Positions 12,285 to 24,745 of a stretch of DNA of 64,000 nt are shown piece after piece. Numbering within the stretch: position 1 is the first letter of the stretch; the number at the start of each line of letters is the position of its first letter. This stretch comes from Rhopalosiphum padi (lineage: Eukaryota > Arthropoda > Insecta > Hemiptera > Aphididae): NCBI RefSeq assembly GCF_020882245.1, contig NC_083598.1, positions 32,525,858-32,589,857 on the forward strand, read 5' to 3'. The position numbers and the translations under genes were made by a program. The notes beneath the pieces were generated by a model, which worked only from the letters and a program-made list of their open reading frames with translations, searched no databases and had not been told where the DNA came from.

Positions 12285-12293
12285 TTTAATATA

Positions 12294-14205
12294 AATAAAT
12301 AATTTTTTTTAAATTAAGTTTGAAGTTCAGTATCTTTTTCTCGGAAGCAACCTACACGATGGAAATTTACTTTTAATAGTGACTTTTATTATTCATAAAA
12401 TAATTGATTCGTTGCTATTTAGATTGAAATTCATAAAAAATACTATTGTACCTACTTTATTATTTAAAATAGCATTCTTATTGTTTTGGAATCAAAGGGT
12501 AGATATAATATTTGATTTATAATTCATAAGTTTTTATATAGGTATATAAATTATAATAGAATATGCATTTATAATTGATTATATATATAATTTAGTTAAA
12601 TCCATATAAAAAACATAAACAACCATAGTAAAATAGTAAAAACCATTACCTATATTAATAATTCCCAACTGAAACATAAATATTATAATATTATTGTTAA
12701 AATATAGTTTTGAAGGGGACATTTTTGAAAGAATATTGTAGATTAAAATATAACAATATAATAAATAATACCTATTCAAGAAGCTATATCATAATGTATG
12801 AACATTAATTTAAATAAATAGAAAAAATACTACACTTAACCCTTATAAAAATATTTTTCGTAGACACCAAACGTATAACATGAAACAGTTCTTAAAAACG
12901 TCTCTTTATTATCTGGAGACTCATATATTAACTTTAGCGTCAAAAGAATTGTCTTTTATAAAAAAAAATATAAACCAAAGGAAAATAAGCATAATGGCAC
13001 AGAATAAAACAATGCCAGTTGGACCGTTGATATTTGTTTGTTCTGACAGACATCCATTGATTTCGGCGCATAATGTATATTAAATATCACCAACACTTGA
13101 GCAGCAAGGCTACCTCACACAAAATCAACAATGATGGCGACACAGACATAACATTTTCTGATCGAATGGTTAAGCTTAAATTATTTTCTGATATAACTGG
13201 GTTATACGGGTATAGTCATACATATAGTACTTAATGAAAATATTTCAAAAATATAATATGATAATATTTCATGTTTTAAATTTTACAAGAAACTATCAAT
13301 AAGTATTTTTAAAATGAACATAAATGTGTCTTGTTTGACAAATATATGATAAAAATAATACATGAATATGACAATCGTGTAATTGTCGCATGTGTGAGTT
13401 ATTGTTTGAAAAATAACACAAATTTTACGGTATTACACACACCTTGGCATAAATAACTTATTTTTATATTTTATTTGTAATAACTTTTTTTTTTATATAA
13501 TCAAACACGTGGCTAAGATCATTAGCAACGTTTCCAAGAATTTAAATTAAAAATTTAATTACTGACGCTCGTCAACTTAGAGTAGGTAAAAACAACGGAA
13601 ATACCTTTTCGAAGATTTGAAGAAAATACAGTAATAATAATAAAATTGCACTTTCTCCGAGATATTACATCGTCGGCAATGTAAAAGAGGTTTGTGGCGT
13701 TTGAGCTTTAGGTTCTTGTTTTTTAGCTCAAGTATGTCTTTATGTTGACATTCGTTTGATTACCTCATTCCATGCACCGCACATACTATGTGTGTGTGAC
13801 AAGACCTCAATTACAAACCGTATTTTAATTGGAAGCTCATTAATTATGTATGTACAATCAGGAAAAAACAAAACAAAATGTTCCGGAATTTCTGCAGGAA
13901 AAAGGTTTATAAGCGTTAATACTGAAAAAACATTTTTACAAAATCGAAAACAACGATTACAATGCTCGGCTGAATGGAAATCGATTGCAGAATGTGTTGG
14001 TGTTTCTGTTTTCTTCTTGTCTATCATAACTTAATATTCAGAATATAAAGTATTTTTGTACTATAGATTTTCAATGATCGATAAATTATATTAATATTTT
14101 GATATCAACGTATTAATTCCTGTAATTCAAACAATTTCAATCTAATAATCTATACTTACAAAATGTGTTCAACGTACCAATAATACTAAATAAAGCAAGA
14201 TAAAA
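12294..14205. other. Non-coding stretch with two unassigned short ORFs
   Basis: It is AT-rich, with somewhat GC-richer patches at 12870-13160 and 13740-14030. The latter is open on both strands for about 90 codons, but neither translation resembles a family I know and no splice structure supports either. I see no RNA gene. Confidence 0.35.
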
Positions 14206-14214
14206 AAAAAATGA

Positions 14215-14930
14215 CATATACGATTCGGGATAGAGCGATAAATGTATTGATTTTACAATGATGTTGCATTATAATTTTTATATTTGTGTCAATCATTCCT
14301 GTTTAAGCGGTATAAAAAGCATCAATTTTAATCTTTGATGGTAGTACCTGGTAGAAAATTACATTTTGTTAGTATTTTAGATATACATATATATGTATAA
14401 AAGTAAAAATTCCAAACAGTTTACAAAATATCCGGGAAAAACTAAAAATAATTAATAAAAAAGAAAATATCTTAACGCAAAGCAACATCACTATCAACAC
14501 AATTTATTGATTTCATACTTTTTATGTAATTTGAAAATAAATAACTCCACTGAATACCCACAGTAGTATTTGATAGACATGAAATAGTTTTCAAAATATT
14601 ATTGCTCTTTTTTACTTAAATGTCGGCTTTATTGATTATTCAATTTATTTTTAATCTTTGTATAAAACTATGTTTTTGGGAGGGTAAAAATTATTTGAGT
14701 ATTAAATTAAGAAACTTAATACAAAATTTCTAATCCATATTTTTATATAAATTACAAAATATTAAAAATACAATATGGTCAGAATATTTTTTAAAAGTAT
14801 TTAAAGTTTACATTTTTACGATAATCATAAAAATCACATAAATATACAGTTTATTTTGTTGTTAAAATTTCATAAAATGTTTTATATTGTTATCTTAAAT
14901 TTGAAAATTGTATACAGGGTTTTCAGGGTT
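14215..14930 (+). repeat. Dispersed aphid-type repeat (copy B)
   Basis: It starts with GATTCGGGATAGAGCGATAA (14222-14241), a diverged form of the module start at 8822. It continues with a 'tttgtgtcaatcattcctg' and 'gatggtagtacctggtagaaa' text that I recall as part of a very common aphid repeat. The phrase GAAACTTAATACAAA near 14711 links it to the tandem-unit body of copy A. It is non-coding, and the limits are approximate. Confidence 0.55.
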
Positions 14931-16338
14931 TTATTTAAAGTACGGTATAGATATTTCAGACATCTGTATATCTTAGATCATACATTCGTTCTATATTATC
15001 ACGGAATTGAGAATCTCATCATATGCATATAACTATTTTTGATTACTTTCATAATAATATATTATACTTATACTTGAAATAATTAGAAGGTAACATTTTG
15101 AAAAAATAACATAGACACTTGGTAACTATTTGCCTAGCGTTTAATTTTTATTTCAATAATAAAAGTCTGTGGACTGCTATTTTGACCTAATATCGACGAA
15201 AATTATTATAAAAATATTTCAAATATCACTATAAAATATAATATAATACTTATCACTTATTTAAATTAATATTTTATTCGCTACCTAACTATTTCCATGC
15301 ACGTCAGATGGTTATATAAAAAAATTATTTATAACAATATAGTACAATTGTAAAGAAATTAATTTCGTCTTTTATACAAAAAACATTAAGTTCCAATTCC
15401 ATTAATAATAATTAATTATAAAAACAAAATACCTTTTGATTTGCAAAATTCCATTAATTAATCTATATGTGTTGATTATTATAAACTTCAACGAAGAAAT
15501 ATCTATATATAGTAAAATAAACATATTATTAAAAAAAGTATTATAATGAAATGATTTTTACTTAATAAAAATATTCCAGTACGAAAATCAAACTTGAAAT
15601 TTTTTCTTTTTAATGTTGATGGAAATAAATATTACTTTGATTGAGCAGTTATTAAACTACGCGCTAAGTGTTTTTTATAATATTAGTTTTAGACGAAATA
15701 TATCTTTTATCAAGTTTAGACTTAATTTAATCGGATGCTTTTTACAAATTATATATTTTTAATATATGTATAACTATTATTATAATTGAATACGTTTACA
15801 CACTGTATAATAAGCTATAATTCATAAAATATGGTTATTGTGTTTTTGCATACGACTTCAAAGTAAGCTACAATAATTACTATATCGGGCACCGAATGAA
15901 TTCCGGTGGAAATGTTTATTTTTGTGAAACAGTCATTTTTGCGCCGTGTCTCTTTTCCTCCATACCAATGGTTATTACTATTACTATTGTTATCATTATT
16001 TTTTATATGCAGACAGTATTCGCCAAGCATCAATGAGCGACGAATTCTTATATCTACAACGACCCTTGAATCGAATATAGCCGAAATGCTGTGTAACGGG
16101 TGGCGAGCGATTATATTGAGAAACAAACATCATATAGAATGAAATGGTTTTGGAAAAATGTTTTGAAAAGGAAAACGGCCAGCATTATTATACTATTATA
16201 ACACGAACATGTAGGTAAGTTTTTTCCGAATTCGGGTTTATGGATATTTTTTCTAAAAAAAAAATACAGAACCTTTACTTTCCCCAAGCTATTATAATTT
16301 TATATATATTGTATATTTCAAGCACACGATTTTCAAAA
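14931..16338. other. AT-rich non-coding stretch
   Basis: No gene was recognised. A GC-richer patch at 15880-16140 is open on both strands. The plus-strand reading contains a run of leucines encoded by a degenerate TTA-type microsatellite (about 15970-16000), so it is best explained as repeat-derived rather than as a protein. Confidence 0.35.
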
Positions 16339-16375
16339 ATATAAATATATATATTCATCGCTCAGCTCAGAATAT
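16339..16375 (-). repeat. Module start of aphid-type repeat, inverted (copy C)
   Basis: On the minus strand this reads ATTCTGAGCTGAGCGATGAA, matching the module start at 8823 with few changes. The sequence beyond it does not follow copies A or B, so the body is either another subfamily or too diverged to align by eye. Confidence 0.4.
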
Positions 16376-17888
16376 AAAAAAGGTTTTGATTTAATGATAT
16401 TTAAATATTGAAGAGCATCATATATTTAGTTTTTTAGACAGTTATACATTGTTCAATGAATATAAAAAATAATATTCACAAGTAATTTAGTACTTAATAG
16501 CATAATTAATATATTCTATAATATAAATAATTTGCGCACCTATAACGAGATATCCATCAAATCTATTTTTAAATATTACTGCAGCATTCAGTTAGTCTAA
16601 AATGAACTATATACTTGAATTATATACTTATATAATGAAGAATGCTTTATAAAATATTATTTTTTATTTAGTCATCAAAAAACATGTGTCAGGTATTAAA
16701 TTTTTCGGTATTAAATAGTTTTCAAAGTAAAAGAGCCATATTTACTTTATAGTAGTATTATATTTTTAATGTATACTAACTATACTATCATATTGGTAAA
16801 AATACAATACTCTAATATATTTTTGGCGTTTTTACGTCAAATAAAAACTAATTGTTTTGTAATGTGTTGAATGCTAAACAACAATACATTCAGAGTAATG
16901 TATACTCATAATTCATAATTGTTTGATGTTTTAGAATAATTTTGAACTAAATTCTGCCGTAGTAGAATAGCGTCCTAGTATACGATATGAGTAAGCGATA
17001 CAGCCACAACTTAAAATAAGACTTCACAAATATCATAAAATACCACAAGTTTAAATTATTAGGAATATTTTTTAATATTTAATCATGTCAAGTTTTTCAT
17101 TTAAAATGTATAAGTTTTTTTTTAAACTTTTTATAATAATATTTTATTTTTTAAAATCAATTTTTCTCATAACTATAGATTTTAAGTTGTGGAAATCTTG
17201 TTCTTGGTGTGTGAATTATATTGCAGTGCACCAGTATAATATACTGTATAATTATTATACATTCATTGAATAATTATCACAAAAATAATTTGTTCTAGTA
17301 TGGTACAACAACTTACTGTCGAACTACAGATGAGAAGATGGCTGTAATAATAGTTTTAGTTTTATCTCTACAAATAACGTTAACGTCGTTTATTGCTGAA
17401 CCGTGTGTGTACATGGAAATTGTATATAACAATATAGTCTTAATCTGAGAAGCACATAAAATTGTTTAACTGCTTAAAAGCCATTAACTTATTCGATTTT
17501 TATATATTATTTGTTGTAAAAATTATTAAAAAGAGGAATCTCGTGTATATATGATTGTATATTTATTTTATTATTATTACTTTGTTGAACTGTTTAAGCT
17601 TAAGTATTTTACTAGATATATTTACTTAAATTTTTCATATTTGACACGACAGAAACGAACATTAGATATATATATATATATATTATAATTTATGCTAAGA
17701 TATCCGTATTTTTTAATACAGAAATAAGTTCGAATTGCACTTCTAAAAGAATAGATAATACCTTTTACTATTCTATTTAATTATAATCACATGTCATTTT
17801 TTTTTTTTTTTTTTACTCTAAGCGTGCTTTTATCTTCTGCCATAAATACACAATTTTTAAAGCGGTCTCTTAATACACACTAATTCAT
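16376..17888. other. AT-rich non-coding stretch with TA repeat and T-tract
   Basis: No gene was recognised. It contains a TA dinucleotide microsatellite at about 17666-17684 and a run of 18 T at 17797-17814, possibly the tail of an unidentified minus-strand retroelement. Confidence 0.4.
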
Positions 17889-17889
17889 A

Positions 17890-18027
17890 AGTGGTGCTGG
17901 ATTAACTTATTTACCGGGGCTGAAGAAATATGCCATTGTTTTTTATCTATAAAAAATAATATAGTAATGACTAAAGGCTGGTGTTAATTAAATAAATAAT
18001 ACCCTCAAGGATCCAAGACCTCGGACA
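17890..18027. mobile_element. Degraded hAT MITE, same family as the one at 23986
   Basis: The start AAGTGGTGCTGGATTAACT and the following TATTTACCGGGGC match the left part of the element at 23986 (CAGTGGCGGATTAAGC, TATTTGCCGC). The right end 'aaggatccaagacctcg' is alignable to that element's right end. The length of about 138 bp agrees. I see no target duplication, so this is an older copy. Confidence 0.4.
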
Positions 18028-20087
18028 ATAATTTGTAGTGAAATTATTACCTATGTTTATTATAGTAAATTTATTATTATTGTTGTTGTGTTGACCTGAC
18101 TCTGTACAGACACTCGAACACTGCCGTGGGCATGGTTGATAATAAATATAGACAATCTATGTTTTAAAAGGCTCGTGATGTAAATATTGTTGTTGTGTGT
18201 TTCTAAGTTTGCCGAAAAAATTAGGTATACTTTTTATCTCAGTGTGGTCTCCCAATTAAATCAACATCGTCGACGTCGTCATCATTATTTGATTATTTTA
18301 AGATAATTTATAATATAATATATATAATATATTCACTGTAGTAAGAATCACGTAACAGTTTATTGAAAGGAAAAAATGTTATTATTATGTATAAAAAAAT
18401 TGTCTTCTAAAAAATTAAATAAAACAGGCAATCTATTTTAATGAAGAAAAAAAGCAATTTACATTATTAAATAAACAATTTAATGTAAGATTTACTCGTG
18501 GTAGTAGGTCTGTATATTATGATTTATTATCTTCATTACTATCATAAGAAATTTATTCTATAAACGTCCAATATGATGGCAGAGTGTGTATTTTACCGAC
18601 GGCAATCTCAAATACAATTTTTTTTCAAGTCTTATTAAATGCTGTGCCTAACAAATAACTGTTATTTTATTTTATTCATTAATATTTTATATTGGGATCG
18701 TACTTATTAATATTTACCGTTAATATTATGTATTACTAGAATTTAAGCATTGGATTCATTATTTAATTACATTATGGAAAATAATATGGTACCTATGATA
18801 TTTATCTTGATAATTTGTTAACGTTTAAAATATTATCATTTTCATTAATTAATCAATTAATTTAAAATTACTTTTAATATTGAGTTGGGTGCATCAAGTA
18901 ACTTTCATTTACATAAAAACATTCAAATACCTAGTGATTATATATATATATATATTGTTTGTGTGAGTTTTTGGTATAATATTTGATGTAATAATATTTT
19001 GTTCAAATATTATGCTTCTTTCAAAGATGGTAGCATGTATGAAATATATTAATCGATTTATTTAAAACCACAAAGGTATAAATGTTCAGGTATTATTTTT
19101 AATAAAAAAAATAAAATAAAAGTGAAAGAAATGTTCACTCTTGTGTAAATACGAAAATATGATGGGTTTAATCAGTAATTTTGTTATTGAAATAGTATGA
19201 AACAAATTGGAAGTGTTCAGTGGATTGGATTTTATTAATTTTAATTTTCCTTTGATTTAACTTAGTATATCAACAATATTATAAAATATATGTATGTACG
19301 TATGGTTATATAAAATAAAATAATAATACTAAAATTATCTAGCTATTTAAGAAAATCACATAATATATAGGAAAAGGACTATGACACTATGTTTAAAAAA
19401 ACAACCGTAGCATTGTAGGACATAGGTATACAACTGTATACATAGGTATCGTATATAATTACAAAATAAATAAGCAATTAAATATGTTTTAGTAAAAAAG
19501 TGTTATTTATGTTATTTTTCTATAATTATTTTCAAATGAAATATTGACTAATGCTTCTTTACTGTACAAAAAAACCGTGGTCGATTTTGGAACTTGCATA
19601 GATAAAAAGCATTTTTAGCTTATTTTTATCTTCATATAATTTGAACTACATAGATACAATATTATAATTATCTAAACATTCTAAACATAATATTTATTCA
19701 GATATTTTATTATTATCGTTTTAAAAAGTTAAAATATGAAAATTAAAATGATCTATATTATATAACATAATTTTGTTCATATTAAGTAAAAAGTGAACAA
19801 GACTCGTGAAAGTTTAAAATTAATAATAACAGTACCAAACATTAGGAATTATATTAACTTGATACTATAGAAATAAAGGGACTACTATCAACACGATAAC
19901 GTGTTGTCATCACAAAGTTCATAACAGCGATTCTCACTTTAGGTAATGAAACTCAGTGCTTTGTAGTCAGTAATCAGGAATTATTAATACCTGCACCTCT
20001 CAAGAACAAAAATAAGATTTAACAATGAATAGATATTATATAAATAATTTCCTATCAGTGGCACATATCAATTTAAATATTAATAAT
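18028..20087. other. AT-rich non-coding stretch
   Basis: No gene was recognised. A TA microsatellite lies at about 18939-18956. A patch at 18090-18290 is slightly richer in CpG (GTCGACGTCGTCATC) but has no open frame of note. Confidence 0.4.
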
Positions 20088-20215
20088 CAAGGCTGTAAAT
20101 TTAATGCACTTAAAAACTATTAAATATGCATGTATATATGCACTAAAAACTGACAAAATATGTTTAAAAAATAAATATGCTCTCATTTTTCAAAAATATG
20201 CGAAAAAACTATTAA
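20088..20215 (+). repeat. Fragment of ATGCA-rich hAT-like repeat
   Basis: CAAGGCTGTAAATTTAATGC, followed by repeated ATATGCA/TATGCAC motifs and a run of AAATATGC phrases, resembles the terminal regions of the element at 29468-30091. Only one end is discernible, so it is either truncated or too diverged. Confidence 0.35.
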
Positions 20216-21760
20216 AATTTAACTTGTATTCTAATTTCTTATTAATTTTAGTTTAAAATGTTTAAATATTAGTAATAATAAAAATATTATGAACCTAACA
20301 TTATCGTCTATATTATTAAAATAAAAAAAAATTCTTTTTATAAATTATAATCCATAATAAACTAATCAGTAGCGAGTTTATTTGTCTTCTAGGGGAGGGG
20401 GGATATCTTTTTGGTTAATATATTCTACTTTTAACTCTTTACCCACTTAGGCCAATACAGAGGAAAAACATGTAGCCAAATAGAAATCAATTCTAAAATA
20501 AATAGTTATATTAAACAATTAAAAACAAATTTAAATGCTTGTCTACAATACAAAATCTAGTTTACTTTTCTTCGTCAATATATTTTATCCTTTGTGAACA
20601 TAAAGTAGTGCCAGCCTTACAAGTCTATATCTTGACCCATTTTTGACCACTACCATAAACACTCTGAACTCTATACTGATTTCCGAAAGAAATTATTATT
20701 TATGGGCAGTTATGATGTCTAGACTCCAGGGGGAGAGGCATGCCCCCCCCCCCCCCAAAAAAAAAAAAAAAAAATAAAACGCAGAGCCTGAAATTGATAT
20801 CAATTGTTAATATTATATTATTATGTAGTAAAGAAAAGAAAAAATGATTTGTCAATGTATGTAAGAAAATTTTAATACAACTGATTTACCCAAACAGCGA
20901 GATATTACAAATAATTAAATGCCCTGATAGTTATAAACTGTAATATTGATTTATTTCTATTATTTAATTTTATAATATCGTATGCTATCTTATAATATAG
21001 AATAGATATGTGATATTCTACAGATTAAAATTTAAACTGTCGTGTGAAACAGACAGTGTTATAATATTATGATAATTATTTTAATTGCATAAGCTGGTTT
21101 AATATACAGTTGATTTGAAAATACATGCAAATAAACTTTGACCATTAAAAACTATTATACTTCAGCTATAAGTTATCTTAATCGACATAAAATTGTTACT
21201 TTCTGGTAAATGGATTAGCGTGGTTATTTGACAAATTATTGTATGTACTAGGTAGGTATACAGTGCGCGATTATAATTATTACTGTGCAGTAGTCGTTAT
21301 GGGTTTTGCGTATAGAGGTAATAATATCTAATAAATAATTGATTTGAGATAATTTTGATGAAATCGAATTGCCAGTAATGAACTTTCGGCGGTACACATA
21401 CTATTGTTATCGTCATTATTATATTTTACCGCGGCTTTAAATTGGTAAAACTCGTGAAATTAGAAAACAGAAAACTTTTTCCGTGCATCGAGAAATCGGA
21501 TAACCACGTTAAATTATATACACAAATTATGTTTACTAATCGTGTATTCGTGTTATTTTTTTTATAATAGTTCACGTGGCATAAAGTTCGGTCGACTATC
21601 GATTGGTTCGAAAATTCCAAAACGCCGAAATTATTCAAAGGCTTCCATATCCAATGGGCGGCACACTAATTAATAGCCGCGCGTTTTCGGCGTGCCATAT
21701 AAAGTAAGTTATGATAAGTCAAAACAATTAATAGTACGATATTATTATAACCATCATATC
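20216..21760. other. Non-coding stretch with poly-C/poly-A tract
   Basis: AT-rich DNA. A GGGGGAGAGGCATG run leads into 14 C (20743-20756) and then 18 A (20757-20774). G-run/C-run pairs like this are frequent at the ends of small hAT elements, but no second end was found. No gene was recognised. Confidence 0.4.
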
Positions 21761-21764
21761 AGGG

Positions 21765-22515
21765 TTTATAGTACACGACGGACGACGCGTCGCAGAAATC
21801 TCCGTACCCCACCACAACCCCTCACACCACGGTCACTCGGCGAATTTTTTCGACGAAAAATATTCTCTATAATATACTATTTCAACAGATAAAACATAAG
21901 CATACAAACCGGATATTGTGTATAATGACGATAGTGTCGTCGACGAAACGAGCGTGTTATTATAACGACGACGATAATGTTCGGTTTAATGTACAATACG
22001 TTCGCGGTTATACACGGCAATACATCGACAACGATTTTTTTTTTAATTTAGATCACTCGAACGCGAACGGACACGCACACTGCGGACGAAGGAAGAGACG
22101 GCGACGAACTCGGTCTCGGACGGCCTAGACGGCGAACGGATAGGCGAACAACTGAAAAGCACATGGAAAGCGTCGCCGAGCGCTCGCTCCGATGTGATGT
22201 TATTATTATTATTATTATTATCGTCGCGCGCTCCGACGGCTGTGCGCGGCCAAATGGTCTGCGGCGGAGGGCGACGGAGGACAGGTATTATATTATATCC
22301 AGAGGCCCAGAAACCTCCGTCGTCGGCTATTTGCGCACGTCCTAAAGTTCCACTTGCGGGACACCTGCTTTTCCCGTAGTGATAATAATAATAATATATG
22401 CGCGTTGACGGCGATGACGTTCCGAAGTTGTCATTGGATAATAATATCACACTCGGCTTTTCTTTCCGCGGTCGTCGTAAAATCCTCTATTTTTACGGAA
22501 TCTCTGACGTATACA
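21765..22515. promoter_or_regulatory. CpG-rich island, probable promoter / 5' exon region
   Basis: This is the most CpG-dense stretch in the window. It has three dense blocks: about 21773-21860, 21925-22030 and 22050-22510. Aphid promoters and 5' UTRs look like this. On the plus strand an acceptor-like tract TTTTTTTTTTAATTTAG ends at 22051, and a good donor GGACAG|GTATTA lies at 22283-22284, so a plus-strand exon of about 233 bp is possible. On the minus strand GTGCTTTTCAG at 22162-22152 is acceptor-like and is followed by an open, arginine/serine-rich frame to a stop at 22043. A TTA microsatellite (22200-22221) creates spurious long ORFs on both strands. Orientation and coding status are not decided by the sequence. 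Confidence 0.45.
22200..22221. repeat. TTA/TAA microsatellite
   Basis: About seven tandem TTA units lie inside the CpG island. Read on the minus strand they encode a polyasparagine run, which explains an apparent 135-residue ORF there. Confidence 0.8.
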
Positions 22516-23735
22516 AACGATACGGAGGACCGCATATTTATACATTATGTAGTTATGTTGTAGTAATGTTATTGTTACGATTTTAATAATAAAAAAAAAG
22601 AAGCCGATTCCTCCTTGTAACACCGAAATAAATAATTCTAGAAGATATATGTTATACGTACGTATATCTGGTATCTAAATCATATTATTGTAATAATATA
22701 ATAATATGACATAATAGTAAAAGATGTTTTCCTTATTTATGTCGTCAAATATAATTGAAAATATATTTTTTGACGTCAAATGAATATAATTATTTAGTCG
22801 CAAATAAATTGTCAAATTAATATTGTATAGAAAATAATAATGAATAAAATATAAGACATAGTTAATCAATAATTATAATATATTATATTTTAACATAATA
22901 TAAAGCTTAAATTTACAAAATCAATAACACTGTAGTATTTAAGTTACAATTAGTTGTAGTATTATTAGAATTCAAGTATGGTTAAAGTTTATAAGTGCAA
23001 CTATTTTGGGGCAAACTAAACCAAAAATTGTCAACTTGAAAACCCCACATATGATCCATCCCCCCTAAAAAAAAACAACCAAACACACCATTTGACATTT
23101 AGACTCTGCACAAAACAAAGATTGTCATAAATTATACAATTATGTTTTAATTTTATGACTATCATGAACCAAGTAGGCACAAGATCGTAGAAATGGTCCA
23201 CCCAAAATTGCTTACACCCATCATTATTATTATACAACCAATTTTTTTTATAAATAATATTAGTTTTTAACCTTTACGTTAAAATACCAAAAAAAAAGAT
23301 TTTATAGTTAACTATTTTTTTTCTGGGCCAAGAGGCTAAATATTAGCCAAGTGCCGGATTTCCACGTAAACAGGTCTCAAATTTATTTTATCACAATGTT
23401 TTAAATTTTTGGTATCTCGAAAATCTGGTCACCCGCATTATTGCATCGTACATAAACACAAGACCTGTTGACGGAAATAGTTTGTTGAAAACCAATAACA
23501 GAAAAAGCACACAAATAATATAATATTATGTAAGTGCTCATTTTTTCTTTGTAAATTAAATTGATTTCATCGTAACTATGTGCCACTTTCAATATTTTTT
23601 ATTATTTTTTTATTTTTGTAAGAAATATAGAATCTGTATTATATAACACAATAAACATATGGGTTCAGAGTACAAAAGAACATAATTTATTTTGATGAAA
23701 GAAGCCATTCATTGATGATACATACAATTTAGCAA
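22516..23735. other. AT-rich non-coding stretch
   Basis: No gene was recognised. CCATCCCCCCTAAAAAAAA at 23057-23075 resembles one end of a small hAT-like element; no partner end was found. Confidence 0.35.
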
Positions 23736-24745
23736 CTTTTTTTTTATATTAGTCTTGTAAAAGATCCCGACACCATATTTTATGCTTCAAACGTTTTGGT
23801 AGATTACCAAGTATTGAAATAGAGGCTAAACATTATATAAAAGGTCTTGTAACTTGTAAGTGAAGCTAAACGATTATGAAACCTGTTAAAAAAGGTTCTT
23901 CGTTTATTTTTTTTAGTTATGAAATCATGCGTAATGTACCTATAGTTAGATACATTAGGAGAGAGAGCATTCATTAGTGTCCTGACAGTGGCGGATTAAG
24001 CTATTTGCCGCTTACAAGCAGGGCATTTGCCGCCGTCTCAAATTATAATATAATATATTTTATTTTTAAGTGCGATAAATTTTCCGCTCCAATCACCTGA
24101 TTACTTTGCCTTTAGGGAAACCCGACGCTGTGTCCTGAGTCTAATGTTTTGGAAAGTTTGTATTTTATTTAGATTTTACTTTTTAGTATTGCTCCATAAC
24201 TGAAAACAATAACAAGTTCACATAGGTTTAAGGAGAGTTGTATACATTAAAAAATTAATTTTCATTGAGATTTATTTATTATTGTAAAGTAAAGTTTTTA
24301 ATATACGTAGACAATTGTGTCATTTTGTAAACCAACTTTTTATAATGATTGAGGTGGTGGTTTTGTAGATTAGTTGAAACAATGAGTGGATTCAAGTTAA
24401 TGGTCATTATTATCTTATTATCAGCGTAATTGATCATTATATTGTGTTAGCTGTAGTTGGTTGATTGAAAATAAGTCAAGAGGCTTATTTGGTTTTGGGA
24501 CTAGAATAACTGTTGAGAATTCCCAGATGAGTGGAAGAGTAGAAAAGTAGAAGAAACAGAGTATGGTAATAAATATGTGAGAGAGATGTAGGATGGCTCT
24601 TTTTGGAAGAAATCTGGCAACTTCTGCCACGATAACATCATAACTAGGTGATTATTTAATGAATATTTTTGAACACCTAACGTATTTCATATTATTGGGA
24701 GCAAAATATTTGATTGGTGGACTAAATTATCAATGTGTACAATGT
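23736..24745 (-). pseudogene. Jockey-type LINE fragment, internally deleted, interrupted by a MITE (copy 3)
   Basis: The minus strand carries two separated parts of the same ORF2. From about 24725 to 24430 the sequence reads as the start of the reverse transcriptase domain: IKYFAPN, SPSYDVIVAEVARFLPKRA, LHLSHIF, and VILVPKPNKP. The catalytic palm with its FADD box is missing. From about 24385 to the stop at 23751-23749 the reading resumes in the C-terminal region: a LTWNP block, a QLWS-like block in broken frame near 24200, and LPKRLKHKIWCRDLLQD at the end. That end matches the C-terminus of copy 2 closely (KRDWCRDLL), so the family is the same or sister. A short T-run (23737-23745) may be the remnant tail. 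A 145-bp hAT MITE is inserted at 23986-24130. Confidence 0.82.
23986..24130. mobile_element. hAT MITE nested in LINE copy 3
   Basis: A 145-bp insertion flanked by a perfect 8-bp direct repeat, TGTCCTGA, at 23978-23985 and 24131-24138. The ends are CAGTGGCGG on the left and the inverse of CAGCGTCGG on the right, matching at 7 of 9 positions. Duplication length and the CAGTGGCGG start are typical of hAT non-autonomous elements. It splits the C-terminal coding relic of the LINE and is therefore younger than that LINE. Confidence 0.85.

Noticed and set aside
11116..12293. TTTAATATA direct repeat as a firm target duplication of LINE copy 2
   Set aside because: Position is right, but nine A/T bases in AT-rich DNA are weak evidence; mentioned only as possible.
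13740..14034. Overlapping frames of about 90 codons on both strands
   Set aside because: Neither translation shows a motif I know. Being open on both strands suggests local composition rather than coding; no splice or promoter evidence.
15815..16142. Plus-strand frame with a leucine run resembling a signal peptide
   Set aside because: The leucines come from a degenerate TTA microsatellite; no downstream domain.
20700..20774. GGGGG...CCCCC tract as a complete MITE
   Set aside because: Only one end is visible, with no matching terminus or duplication.
22043..22450. 135-codon minus-strand frame across the CpG island
   Set aside because: Half of it is polyasparagine and polytyrosine produced by TTA-type microsatellites; only the last 36 codons were considered as a low-confidence exon.
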